Of a stretch of DNA of 42,056 bases, positions 33,438 to 41,956 are shown piece after piece. Numbering within the stretch: position 1 is the stretch's first letter; every line of letters begins with the position of its first letter. Source of the DNA: Aureispira sp. (GTDB lineage: Bacteria; Bacteroidota; Bacteroidia; Chitinophagales; Saprospiraceae); assembly GCA_024222455.1 (NCBI GenBank), contig JAAEPD010000540.1, positions 1 through 42,056 on the forward strand, written 5' to 3'. Position numbers and translations under genes: made by a program. The notes under the pieces are model-generated. The model worked only from the letters and a program-made list of their open reading frames with translations, searched no databases and was not told the origin of the DNA.

Positions 33438-34532
33438 TTAAGCAGCTATTTTTCGACGACGTGATCTAAGCCATGCGAACAAAAGTGCTAGAAATACAAG
33501 TGAGCCGCCTGTGAGCCATTTTTTTTCGGAAGAAGTGAGCCCTGTTTTGCAAACCAATTCTAAAGGCTCTATATCACCCATTTGAACAAATGCAGCCCAA
33601 AAAGCGGGGTGACGAACAGTATTACTTTTAGACTCTTTTATGAACTGTAGTTTAGCTTGACGCAAGGCTTCGTTTTTAGTCAAACCTTTAGCAATCTGCA
33701 TATAGAAATTTTTCATAATCTGACCTGTTGCATAGTCATTTACTTGCCACAAGCTCATTAATACACTAGATGCACCTGCATAAGTAAAAGAGTGGGCTAG
33801 GCTCATGATTCCTTCTCCTTGTCTAAATTTTCCATAACCTGTTTCGCAGGCACTTAGCACTACCAAATCTGCATTTAAGTTGAGCTGTGCTATCTCATAA
33901 GCTCTTAAGAAATTATCTTCTTGAGTTGTACTATCTTCCGAAAATACTAAACTAGATAAAATTGGGTGGTTGCCATCTAAAACACCATGCATTGCTAAAT
34001 GGATGATACCATAATCACTAGCATGTTCCTTAAATGTAGCTTCATTGGCTGGATAGCCGTCAAAGAACTGTCCATAAAGGTATTTTCGCATCATATTTAC
34101 CTCTTTTTTTGCTCCAGGAAGTGGCTGTAATACCTTTCGGATAACTGCAATGTCAGACCCTCTTCGACTTGTCAGTTTATCGTTATCTATAGTATTTTCA
34201 TATTCTGCGGCAAAAGCCAATACCCCTCTTTTAGGAATAGTTCTATTCAATTGTTGTGCTTCATTCAACACCAATAAGGTAGCAGAGTAACTATAACTAA
34301 TGGAATACTCCTTGAGCAAATAAGAATAGTTGGCATAATCCATTTCTTTGTCAGGCTGTTCTGTTAGAAATACCTCAAAAGGAAGGTGCCCTAAATTTTT
34401 ATCAGGAACTACAATCAACTGTTTTGCAGAGCTATTTTTAACTTTAGCCAAAGCAGGCTGTATGAAAATTTGATAGAAATATTGAGCAGAATTTTGATAT
34501 AGAGAATCTGCTTTTTTAGGATAACTAGTTAT
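33438..34532 (-). CDS. CHAT-domain protease-like protein, 5'-truncated
   Basis: CHAT domains are caspase-like proteases. The frame is open from 34601 and has no ATG; TTG at 34449-34451 is the only obvious start (337 residues), yet family-like sequence continues upstream of it (YPKKADSLYQNSAQYFYQ, then FIQPALAKV), so the N-terminus is missing. Numbered from that TTG, the catalytic His is His155 (IIHLAMHGVLD) and Cys is Cys202 (VVLSACETGYGK); both are intact. LMSLWQVND and HPAFWAAFVQMG are conserved. Residues about 314-329 form a C-terminal membrane segment with a basic tail (RSRRRKIAA). Full-length relatives carry TPR repeats before the CHAT domain; none are here. Homology ends at the palindrome 34521-34532. 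Confidence 0.85.
   Translation of the reverse strand: MTSYPKKADSLYQNSAQYFYQIFIQPALAKVKNSSAKQLIVVPDKNLGHLPFEVFLTEQPDKEMDYANYSYLLKEYSISYSYSATLLVLNEAQQLNRTIPKRGVLAFAAEYENTIDNDKLTSRRGSDIAVIRKVLQPLPGAKKEVNMMRKYLYGQFFDGYPANEATFKEHASDYGIIHLAMHGVLDGNHPILSSLVFSEDSTTQEDNFLRAYEIAQLNLNADLVVLSACETGYGKFRQGEGIMSLAHSFTYAGASSVLMSLWQVNDYATGQIMKNFYMQIAKGLTKNEALRQAKLQFIKESKSNTVRHPAFWAAFVQMGDIEPLELVCKTGLTSSEKKWLTGGSLVFLALLFAWLRSRRRKIAA
34521..34532. repeat. Perfect 12-bp palindrome at the junction of two broken genes
   Basis: ATAACTAGTTAT is its own reverse complement. It lies exactly where recognisable CHAT sequence (minus strand) stops and recognisable fiber/DUF1566 sequence (plus strand, YKLHVAGDARIESL) begins. 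It is probably the breakpoint of an inversion or a misjoin. Confidence 0.8.
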
Positions 34533-35059
34533 ATAAGCTACATGTAGCAGGGGATGCTCGAATAGAATCTTTGGCTGGTACAGACCTAAGAGTAGTTCAA
34601 ACTAATGCTAATGGTGAAATTCTAGAAATTCCTAAAGGAAATACAGGCGAAATCTTGACACAAACAACTTCAGGACCAACCTGGCAGCCCAATACTGCTA
34701 CTGGAGGAGGAGGAAGTTCAAGTACAGATACTTGTTGCCCTAACTGTGGTGTGATGGGGAATGCACCTTGCCCCACAATGATTAGTACTTTGTCTGGTAG
34801 TAGAATGAATATGGGCGAATGTATGCGTCATTGTGCGTCATTAACAGAAGGAGGTCACTCAGATTGGAGGGTGCCAACTTTAGAGGAAGCTTTAGGACTA
34901 TATCATTTAAAACCAATTGTTTCTAATCCTTGGGATAACAATTTTTGGACATTAACTACTCTTGAAACTTATGATTCTTATAGAGTCTTGGATATAGCAA
35001 CTGGAGAACTTTGGTCTGGATCAGGAGGAGGGGACAACTATTGTCATTGTGTACGTTAG
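34529..35059 (+). pseudogene. C-terminal part of a DUF1566-type surface protein, 5'-truncated
   Basis: The frame is open from 34529 after a TAG at 34526 inside the palindrome. The first residues, YKLHVAGDARIESLAGTD and then RVVQTNANGE, are a pattern typical of the middle of long fiber-like secreted Bacteroidota proteins, not of a start, so the N-terminus with its signal peptide is missing. A Gly/Ser linker follows, then a DUF1566-like domain (about 65-175: CMRHCASLTEGGHSDWRVP, FWTLTTLETYDS, final CHCVR). A TTG at 34571 could in principle start translation, but the product would not be exported. Confidence 0.75.
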
Positions 35060-35093
35060 TAGAATTTAAAATTGAATATTTTTTAGTAGAAAG

Positions 35094-35148
35094 ATGGTCT
35101 TTGCATATTTATTATCATTACTGATTTTAAAGATGTAAAGACCATTTT
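35094..35148 (+). terminator. Possible terminator after the DUF1566 fragment
   Basis: ATGGTCTTT (35094-35102) and AAAGACCAT (35137-35145) form a 9-bp perfect stem with a 34-nt loop, followed by TTT. The loop is long for a rho-independent terminator. Confidence 0.35.
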
Positions 35149-35288
35149 ATATATGATACTGCTAATGGAAAAAGTATAGGGTGGGCGCTTAGTTGTCTGT
35201 TAGTTAGTTGTTTATGAGTGTCTTGGCTGTTTGGGGATTTAAGGTTAAAGAATAAAATAGATTGAAAAAAATCTTAGATAAGGTTATA

Positions 35289-35322
35289 TTGAGATATGAT
35301 TGAAATGAACCTATTATTTTTG
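35289..35322 (+). promoter_or_regulatory. Promoter for the beta-helix/LamG gene
   Basis: A TTG at 35289-35291 is followed after 23 bp by TATTTTTG at 35315-35322, matching the TTG-N17-23-TAnnTTTG promoter of Bacteroidota. Transcription would begin about 12 nt before the ATG at 35340. Confidence 0.55.
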
Positions 35323-35339
35323 ATATAAAAAATAGAATT

Positions 35340-38300
35340 ATGAGATTGAATTTAACTAGTGCACTTTTTATATTTTGCTTCTTATGTTTTAGCCTAAATT
35401 CTTATGCTATTACGATATATGTAGATGCCAATGCTACAGGCAATAATAATGGAAGTACTTGGGCAAATGCCTACACAGATTTAGGCGAAGCTTTATTTTC
35501 TACGGCTTCTGGGGAAGTATGGGTGGCAGCAGGAACCTACCTGCCTTCCAAGGATTTTAATGGGTTTATTCCTGGATCAGATAAAGCCAAAACATTCAAA
35601 ATCCCAAATGGCGTAAAAGTCTATGGTGGGTTTAACGGAACAGAAACGATGCTTAGCCAACGAAACTGGCAAACGAATCTTACAATACTGGAAGGAGATT
35701 TTGGCAACGGAAATCAAAGTTACCATTTGGTTAGAACAGATGGAAGTTCAGGAGTTGTAGAGTTAGATGGTTTTACTTTGCAAAACGGTTATGCGTCTAC
35801 ATCAGGCAATGACTTAGGAGGAGCTATTTATGCAACTAATAACTCTAACTTTATAGTTAGAAACTGTATTTTCCAGTACAATCAAGGCTACAAAGATGGA
35901 GGAACTATTCATGCTGTAGGCGGAAGTGTAGAGTTTCATAATTGTGATTTTGAGAACAATACACTTAGAATGAATTCTGGGCTTAGTACACAAAAAGGAG
36001 GTGTTCTTTATTTGAGCAACAACACTGCTCAATTTCATGATTGTAACTTTCAAAGTAATACTATAATAGCAACCGGAACAGGAAGAGAAGGAGTTGGAAT
36101 GTACCTAGATAATGTTGCATTAACACTTAGGAATTGTGTTTTTGAGAAAAATACAATGACTGGTAGCGGTGGAAAAGGTGGAGGGATTTATGCAGATGGA
36201 GGTAGTGCTGATGTAGAAAATTGTAGGTTCAGTTACAATACACATATGGCTGTTTATATGGTCAGTGGTACCAATATAAAATACACAAATTGTTTAGTAG
36301 ATAATAGTACAAATGGAGAAGGTGGGATATTACTTGGGGCTACTGGTACTATTGATGTGACCAACTGTACATTTACAAAAAATGAATTGTTAGCTCCATG
36401 GAATTATTACCAAACAGTTAGAATTCATGCACCTATTGCTACTATAAGTAATTGTATATTTTATGACCATAGACCAAATACGGTTGCTGAAGTTCTTGGT
36501 GTAGTAGGAACTGGTACAACTATTAATAATTGCCTGTTTCAGAAAGAAACTTGGAATGTAAAAAGCTCTTCAGGCTCTCCTATTTTTAATAATACTATAA
36601 TAGGTACACCTAATTTTGTAGATCCTGATAATGATGATTATCGCATTGCTTGTGGAGCTGCAACCAATGCAGGAACTACTGCTGGTCTGACTTTGCCAAG
36701 CACCGATTTGGCAGGACAACCACGTATTTTTAATGGCACTATAGATTTAGGAGCTTATGAAAATCAGAGCTTGATAGAAGCTACAGCTTCTGCCACGACT
36801 GTTTGTACAGGCACTCCTGTTCGTTTGATGGGAGGTTGTGATAACAGTTATACTTGGAGTCATGGTGTTGTAGATGGGCAGCCATTTACGCCTACAGCTA
36901 CTACTACATATACCTGTACTGCTTCACCATCAGGCCAAACGACTCAAGTAACGGTGAATGTAGTCAGTCTTAATAATGAGAATGTTGTTGCTTCAAGCAC
37001 TGTTTGTTTAGGTGATGAGACTCAAGTAACTACAGGTAGTTCGGTGACCGGTGTAGAGTATTATTTAAGAAATGATGATGATAATACCATCGTTGATGGG
37101 CCTATTATTGGTACAGGAACTGGTCTAACATTCAATACCAATGAGATTTATGATACTAGTACTTATAATGTATATGGAATAGTGGGTGGAAATGTATTAG
37201 ATTTTGGACAATCCTTAGATTCTGATGGGCTTAATGACAAAATAAATACACCATTTTGTATGCCTAACTCTAGCAACTTTTCGGTAGAAGCTTGGGTCTA
37301 TGCTCCTTATGTTTCTTTGGGAGGAAAGCGTATAATTATGTCTAATTTTTATGGAACAGGCTCTGCTGATTCTTCCACCTTTACTTTGTATGTAGATGGG
37401 GCTTTTGGCAACAAGTTGAACTTGAAATTTTTTGCAGCATATAGAACGATTATAGCTTACAGTGCCTTGACAGAGGATACTTGGCATCATGTAGCTGCTA
37501 CTTTTGATAATGGGGATATGACCTTATATGTAGACGGTGATACTGTAGCAACTGACTTTAATCCTAATACTTATATAGCTGAAGATTGTACTAAAAAATT
37601 GGCTATAGGAGAGGATTTTCAAACATTTTCTGGTCAAAATGAGACTTTTGAAGGTAAAATAGATGAGGTCCGTGTTTGGAACAAAACCTTGACGGAAGCA
37701 GATATTGATAAAAATAAAGATCGATGTCTGACAGGGGCAGAACCAGGCCTGTTGTTGTATTATAATCTAGAAGAAGGGAAAGGTTCTAATATTGTTGCAG
37801 ATAAGGCAAATGGTAAGGATGGTGTCTTGTATGGAATGGACCCTTATACAGATTGGGGCAAAGGTGCTTTTGTTTGCAGTCAACAAGTCTCTACTAAAGG
37901 CCAAGCCTTAGATTTTGATGGAACAGTAAGGAAAGTAATGACCAATCTTCTAATGCCTTCAACTTCTACCTTTTCGGTAGAAACATGGGTGTATCCTAGA
38001 TCGACAGATGAAGATCGACTAATTTCTAATTATGAAGGGTATAATGCGATTACCAATAAGGAGTTTTTTCTAGATACCTATAGTTCTACCAACAATAATG
38101 GTAAGGGGTTAAGATTTTCTGTAGGTAATACTTCTGTCGATGCAGCAGATGTATTGACGTTAGATACTTGGAATCATGTAGCTGCTACTTTTAATAATGG
38201 GACTATAGAGTTATTTGTGAATGGCATTAGTGTAGGAACTGGCTCAGGAACGACTACAACACTTTTATCGAATACCTTGTGGGTATTGTTGGGCAACGAT

Positions 38301-39080
38301 TATTATCATTATTCTGGATTAGAGTTGAATGGTAAAATGGATGAAGTTCGTATTTGGAATAAGGTGCTTACTCAGTCAGATATTAGCAGTAAAATGAACA
38401 CTTGCTTGGTTGGAAACGAGGCTAATTTATTGTTGTATTATAATTTTGATGAAGGCACTAGCCTTGAGGTGAAAGACAAAAAAGTGGGAGGCAATAATTA
38501 TGGACTAATAGAATCTGCAACTCCTGAAGAACATTGGACAGAAGGAACTGTCGTTTGTAATGTTTGTGCTCAAGAAATGACACAAAAGCCAACAATTATT
38601 CCTGTCACTCTAGATACTAGCGTAACTGTGTTGGGAGCTATGCTTAGTTCCAATGAATCTGGAGCAACTTATCAGTGGTTGGATTGCAATAATAATAACA
38701 ATCCAATAGTAGGAGCAACTAACCAAAGTTTTACGCCTACAAGCAGTGGCAATTATGCTGTAGAGATAACAGTAGGAGGCTGTACAACTACATCTAGTTG
38801 TTATGCTGTGTTGGTTACAGGTTTAGAGAGCATAGATATTCAGAACCGTATAGTTGTTTATCCAAATCCAACTAAAGGCAAACTGATCTTAGATCTATTT
38901 CAAACGCAAGAGAATATAGAAGGAAAGATAGTGAATATAATGGGACAGGTTATAGAAGAATTTGAATATTCAAATGCTCAACAAATAGAGCTAGACTTAA
39001 AAGGGAGTACAGGAGTATATTTTATACAACTAAAAACTTCTGCTGGGTTGGCAAAAACAATTCGAGTAATTAAATATTAG
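35340..39080 (+). CDS. Beta-helix and LamG surface protein with T9SS type A tail
   Basis: This encodes 1246 residues. The signal peptide (about 1-23, ending LNSYA) leads into a right-handed parallel beta-helix (about 25-475) starting TIYVDANATGNNNGSTWANA and with repeated N-C-x-F turns (RNCIFQYN, HNCDFENN, HDCNFQSN, ENCRFSYN). It ends in DLGAYENQ, the usual end of this choice-of-anchor type. A cysteine-paired Ig-like segment follows, then two LamG-like concanavalin domains (about 620-790 and 856-1040; each has FSVE-x-WVY, W-HVAATF-N, KxDEVRxWNK). A T9SS type A tail ends it (from about 1172: VYPNPTKGKLIL, GVYFIQLKT, RVIKY). It is a secreted surface protein, perhaps binding glycans. No catalytic residues for a lyase are evident. 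Confidence 0.9.
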   Translation: MRLNLTSALFIFCFLCFSLNSYAITIYVDANATGNNNGSTWANAYTDLGEALFSTASGEVWVAAGTYLPSKDFNGFIPGSDKAKTFKIPNGVKVYGGFNGTETMLSQRNWQTNLTILEGDFGNGNQSYHLVRTDGSSGVVELDGFTLQNGYASTSGNDLGGAIYATNNSNFIVRNCIFQYNQGYKDGGTIHAVGGSVEFHNCDFENNTLRMNSGLSTQKGGVLYLSNNTAQFHDCNFQSNTIIATGTGREGVGMYLDNVALTLRNCVFEKNTMTGSGGKGGGIYADGGSADVENCRFSYNTHMAVYMVSGTNIKYTNCLVDNSTNGEGGILLGATGTIDVTNCTFTKNELLAPWNYYQTVRIHAPIATISNCIFYDHRPNTVAEVLGVVGTGTTINNCLFQKETWNVKSSSGSPIFNNTIIGTPNFVDPDNDDYRIACGAATNAGTTAGLTLPSTDLAGQPRIFNGTIDLGAYENQSLIEATASATTVCTGTPVRLMGGCDNSYTWSHGVVDGQPFTPTATTTYTCTASPSGQTTQVTVNVVSLNNENVVASSTVCLGDETQVTTGSSVTGVEYYLRNDDDNTIVDGPIIGTGTGLTFNTNEIYDTSTYNVYGIVGGNVLDFGQSLDSDGLNDKINTPFCMPNSSNFSVEAWVYAPYVSLGGKRIIMSNFYGTGSADSSTFTLYVDGAFGNKLNLKFFAAYRTIIAYSALTEDTWHHVAATFDNGDMTLYVDGDTVATDFNPNTYIAEDCTKKLAIGEDFQTFSGQNETFEGKIDEVRVWNKTLTEADIDKNKDRCLTGAEPGLLLYYNLEEGKGSNIVADKANGKDGVLYGMDPYTDWGKGAFVCSQQVSTKGQALDFDGTVRKVMTNLLMPSTSTFSVETWVYPRSTDEDRLISNYEGYNAITNKEFFLDTYSSTNNNGKGLRFSVGNTSVDAADVLTLDTWNHVAATFNNGTIELFVNGISVGTGSGTTTTLLSNTLWVLLGNDYYHYSGLELNGKMDEVRIWNKVLTQSDISSKMNTCLVGNEANLLLYYNFDEGTSLEVKDKKVGGNNYGLIESATPEEHWTEGTVVCNVCAQEMTQKPTIIPVTLDTSVTVLGAMLSSNESGATYQWLDCNNNNNPIVGATNQSFTPTSSGNYAVEITVGGCTTTSSCYAVLVTGLESIDIQNRIVVYPNPTKGKLILDLFQTQENIEGKIVNIMGQVIEEFEYSNAQQIELDLKGSTGVYFIQLKTSAGLAKTIRVIKY

Positions 39081-39224
39081 TGTAGTTGTTTTATTTTGTT
39101 GGTTATTATTAACTTATAGAGTTTTTTAGTGTTTGAAGTCTTAATATTTAGCTCAAAAATGGTTTGCAAGGATTTTTATCTAAGCTTATCTTGTAAAAGA
39201 TTATAAAATTAAAACAAAAAGAAA

Positions 39225-39722
39225 ATGAAAATTTGTGTATTAATATTGGTACTAGGATTTAGTTTTTGGGCAGGCTCTGCTCAAGCTCAAACTATAGGGA
39301 ATGAAGTGATGAACAGTGCAGGAAGCACGCACACTGCCAGCAATGGAACACAGCTGAAATGGTCGTTGGGAGAATTGATTGTAGGTAAATTAGATGGAGG
39401 AAATGCAGGTAGCTTAAATCATGGACATTCCCTAATTGTACAAGAAACAGTAGGAGTGGAGGATGTAAAAGCGCTTGAAATTGAGTTGGCTGTATATCCA
39501 AATCCAACAACATCTATCTTAAATATTCAAGTAGAAGAATTGCCTAGCAAACCGTTAAATGCTAGACTTTTGGATGTAAGTGGGAAGCAACTTAAAGCTT
39601 TAGAGCTACAGGATAATAGTACTAATATCTCTGTGACAGACTTGCCTGTAGGTACTTATATTTTGACAATAGAAGATCTTCAAGCTAAGACACAGAAATC
39701 GTATAAAATTATAAAAAAATAG
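39225..39722 (+). CDS. Small T9SS type A sorting domain protein
   Basis: This encodes 165 residues. A signal peptide (1-22, ending SAQAQ) is followed by a short beta-rich mature region (SAGSTHTASNGTQLKWSLGE) and a T9SS type A tail (VYPNPTTSILNI, DVSGKQLK, LPVGTYILTI, KIIKK). The mature segment is only about 65 residues. Its stop is 3 bp before the first fiber-like gene, so the two are translationally coupled. A pair of a short T9SS protein with fiber-like genes suggests joint surface assembly; this is inferred from context. Confidence 0.88.
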   Translation: MKICVLILVLGFSFWAGSAQAQTIGNEVMNSAGSTHTASNGTQLKWSLGELIVGKLDGGNAGSLNHGHSLIVQETVGVEDVKALEIELAVYPNPTTSILNIQVEELPSKPLNARLLDVSGKQLKALELQDNSTNISVTDLPVGTYILTIEDLQAKTQKSYKIIKK

Positions 39723-39725
39723 ATC

Positions 39726-40520
39726 ATGCAATATCTAAAAATAACACTTATAGCTTTGTTTATCCAAGCTTTGAGCTTAAGCAGTAATGCCCAATCACCA
39801 GACCTAATCAACTATCAAGCCGTAGCCTACAACAGTGCTGGGAGTGTAGCTTCTAGCCAAGCCATCAGTGTGCGTATTAGCATCTTGCAAGGTTCTACCT
39901 CTGGAGCAATAGTCTACCAAGAAACGCATAATCCTGCCACAGATGTAAATGGAGCATTTGATCTACAAATAGGTGGAGGTAGTGTGCAAAGTGGGAGTTT
40001 TGGTGGTATCAGTTGGGGAAGTTTTTCGCACTATCTACGTGTAGAAATGGATGTGAATGGTGGAACGAATTATTCTGTTATGGGTACTTCACAGATGGTT
40101 TCGGTGCCTTATGCTAAGTATGCGGAGACCGCTGGTAGTGTGGGAGGAAGTAGCCCTTTAGAGCAGGAGTTAGGGGATGCTTTTTTTCGAATAACTTCTA
40201 CAAGTAGTAGTCAATCAGGGTCAACCTTTGAAGGGTATTTTTCTGCTCCAGATTTAATTTTGACTAGTAAGTTATCTAAAACAAACCCTAATACTATTGT
40301 TTTGGGGAGTATGAGAGGAATTTTAAAGCTAACAATTAATCCTAGTACTTTGACTATTACCTCAGGAACTGCTATTGGTTATGGTATTGTTTCTAGTTCC
40401 TCTGCAACAGGAACAATTAGCTCAGATTATAATACTATTAATCTGAACTATACAGTTACTGACGGATCAGGAGGTGGAGTTGGTACCTCTCAATGTACAT
40501 TGACTTTAACTCGTCAATAA
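39726..40520 (+). CDS. Fiber-like secreted protein, tandem copy 1
   Basis: This encodes 264 residues. The signal peptide (about 1-23, ending SSNAQ) is followed by a conserved module (about 24-137: SPDLINYQAVAYNSAGSVAS, VYQETHNPATDVNGAF, WGSFSHYLRVEMDVNGG, MGTSQMVSVPYAKYAETAG). I recognise this module as the N-terminal part of long fiber-like Bacteroidota proteins, but here it stands nearly alone. The C-terminal 125 residues are Ser/Thr-rich beta sequence, ending TQCTLTLTRQ-like (SQCTLTLTRQ), perhaps a lipocalin-like barrel. It has no T9SS tail of its own. It is the first of three tandem copies in one operon. Confidence 0.85.
   Translation: MQYLKITLIALFIQALSLSSNAQSPDLINYQAVAYNSAGSVASSQAISVRISILQGSTSGAIVYQETHNPATDVNGAFDLQIGGGSVQSGSFGGISWGSFSHYLRVEMDVNGGTNYSVMGTSQMVSVPYAKYAETAGSVGGSSPLEQELGDAFFRITSTSSSQSGSTFEGYFSAPDLILTSKLSKTNPNTIVLGSMRGILKLTINPSTLTITSGTAIGYGIVSSSSATGTISSDYNTINLNYTVTDGSGGGVGTSQCTLTLTRQ
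39792..40153 (+). repeat. Cassette repeat unit 1 (conserved module of fiber gene)
   Basis: This roughly 362-bp unit codes the shared N-terminal module. It is nearly identical in DNA to 40596-40957 and 41372-41727, including synonymous sites. Sequence identity falls off abruptly at both ends, in the signal peptide upstream and the C-terminal domain downstream. Confidence 0.9.
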
Positions 40521-40538
40521 TAATTAACAAGTAAAACT

Positions 40539-41312
40539 ATGAAAATAATACTAATAACCCTATTAGCCCAATTTATAGCCTTGAGTGTATATGCTCAATC
40601 GCCAGACCTTATCAACTACCAAGCTGTAGCTTACAATAGTAGTGGGAGTGTAGCTTCTAGCCAAGCCATCAGTGTGCGTATCAGCATTTTGCAGGGTTCT
40701 ACCTCTGGAGCAATAGTCTACCAAGAAACGCATAATCCTGCCACAGATGTGAATGGAGCTTTCAATCTACAAATAGGTGGAGGTAGTGTGCAAAGTGGGA
40801 GTTTTGGTGGTATCAGTTGGGGAAGTTTTTCGCACTACCTACGTGTAGAAATGGATGTGAATGGATGAACGAATTATTCTGTAATGGGTACATCTCAAAT
40901 GGTATCAGTGCCTTATGCTAAGTATGCGGAGACTGCTGGTAGTGTGGGGGGAAGTAGTATTGTAGAAACAGAAATAATTGGAAAAGTTTATAGTACTGTT
41001 ACTACTTGTAGTCAGTCAACTTGTGATGCAAGTTTTATAAATCACATTGCTGTTTATAGTATTGATTCTAAAAGTGCAAATGTAAATGATTTTGTGTTAG
41101 TAGATAACTATTATTCTGCTATGTTTTCTATGACTTATAATCCTAGTACCTCTAATATACAAATATCAAGTATAGAGCATCCAAATAGTACGTCTGCAGT
41201 AGGAACTGGAACAGGTTCTGTCAGTAATAACTATAATACGATGACACTTAACTTTACAATTAATGATTCATCTGGAACTTGTATATGTTCTTCAATATTA
41301 ACTCGTAAATAA
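40539..41312 (+). pseudogene. Fiber-like secreted protein, tandem copy 2, with in-frame TGA
   Basis: This would encode 257 residues if TGA at 40866-40868 were sense. The signal peptide (ending SVYAQ) and shared module match copy 1. At the position where copies 1 and 3 read GGT/GGA-GGA (Gly-Gly), this copy reads GGA-TGA, without any length change, and the frame then stays open to TAA at 41310. The C-terminal domain has a CSQSTC pair, GTGSVSNNYNTMTLNF and CICSSILTRK, and is related to those of copies 1 and 3. A recent nonsense change, a sequence error, or low-level readthrough are possible. It starts 18 bp after copy 1 and ends 2 bp before copy 3. Confidence 0.85.
40596..40957 (+). repeat. Cassette repeat unit 2
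   Basis: This is the second copy of the conserved module, aligned without gaps to unit 1. It contains the TGA at 40866. Confidence 0.9.
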
Positions 41313-41314
41313 CT

Positions 41315-41932
41315 ATGAAAACAATAATAACAATACTATTTGCACAATTTATAGTCCTAAGCATATTTGCCCAATCGCCAGACCTAATCAACTATCAAGC
41401 TGTAGCCTACAACAGTGCTGGGAGTGTAGCTTCTAGCCAAGCCATCAGTGTGCGTATTAGCATCTTGCAAGGTTCTACCTCTGGAGCAATAGTTTACCAA
41501 GAAACCCACAATCCAGCCACAGATGTGAATGGAGCTTTTGACTTGCAAATAGGAGGGGGAAGTGTACAAAGTGGTGCTTTTTCGGGTATTAATTGGGGAA
41601 GCTTTTCGCACTATCTACGTGTAGAAATGGATGTAAATGGAGGAACCAATTATTCTGTTATGGGAACTTCTCAGATGGTCTCGGTGCCTTATGCTAAGTA
41701 TGCAGAGACCGCTGGTAGTGTGGGGAGCTCACCTGCAGATGCCTTAAATGGTGCTCTGTTTTATATGACACGTAATTGTTCTCAAACAAATTGCACTAAT
41801 AATTATATTACTGGAGTTGATTATTTTCATCATGCCCATAAATCAAAAGATGTTAATTCTTTGGTGCTAGGTGTGGCTGGCTGGCATGCTTTAAATTTAA
41901 CTTACAATCCAACTACATTAAAGGTTATGTAA
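41315..41932 (+). CDS. Fiber-like secreted protein, tandem copy 3, 3'-truncated
   Basis: This encodes 205 residues. The signal peptide (ending SIFAQ) and shared module are complete. The C-terminal domain matches copy 2 (NCSQTNC, then KSKDVNSLVLG) but stops right after LTYNPTTLKVM, at a point where copies 1 and 2 continue for roughly 55 more residues to their TLTR[QK] ends. The missing last strands suggest that the gene is cut there by the insertion sequence that appears to begin next to it. The product may misfold. Confidence 0.8.
   Translation: MKTIITILFAQFIVLSIFAQSPDLINYQAVAYNSAGSVASSQAISVRISILQGSTSGAIVYQETHNPATDVNGAFDLQIGGGSVQSGAFSGINWGSFSHYLRVEMDVNGGTNYSVMGTSQMVSVPYAKYAETAGSVGSSPADALNGALFYMTRNCSQTNCTNNYITGVDYFHHAHKSKDVNSLVLGVAGWHALNLTYNPTTLKVM
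41372..41727 (+). repeat. Cassette repeat unit 3
   Basis: This is the third copy of the conserved module. It differs from unit 1 at scattered sites, with a cluster of changes around 41560-41600 (AFSGINWG instead of SFGGISWG). Confidence 0.9.
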
Positions 41933-41956
41933 GTAATTTTTATAAAGATTTAGATT

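Noticed and set aside
40866-40868. Genetic code change with TGA as Gly or Trp
   Set aside because: All long genes use TGG and GGN normally and only one in-frame TGA is found in many thousands of codons; ordinary mutation or error is simpler.
39726-41932. Phage tail-fiber genes, hence a prophage
   Set aside because: The proteins have signal peptides and sit in an operon with a T9SS cargo gene; no capsid, portal, terminase or integrase is present.
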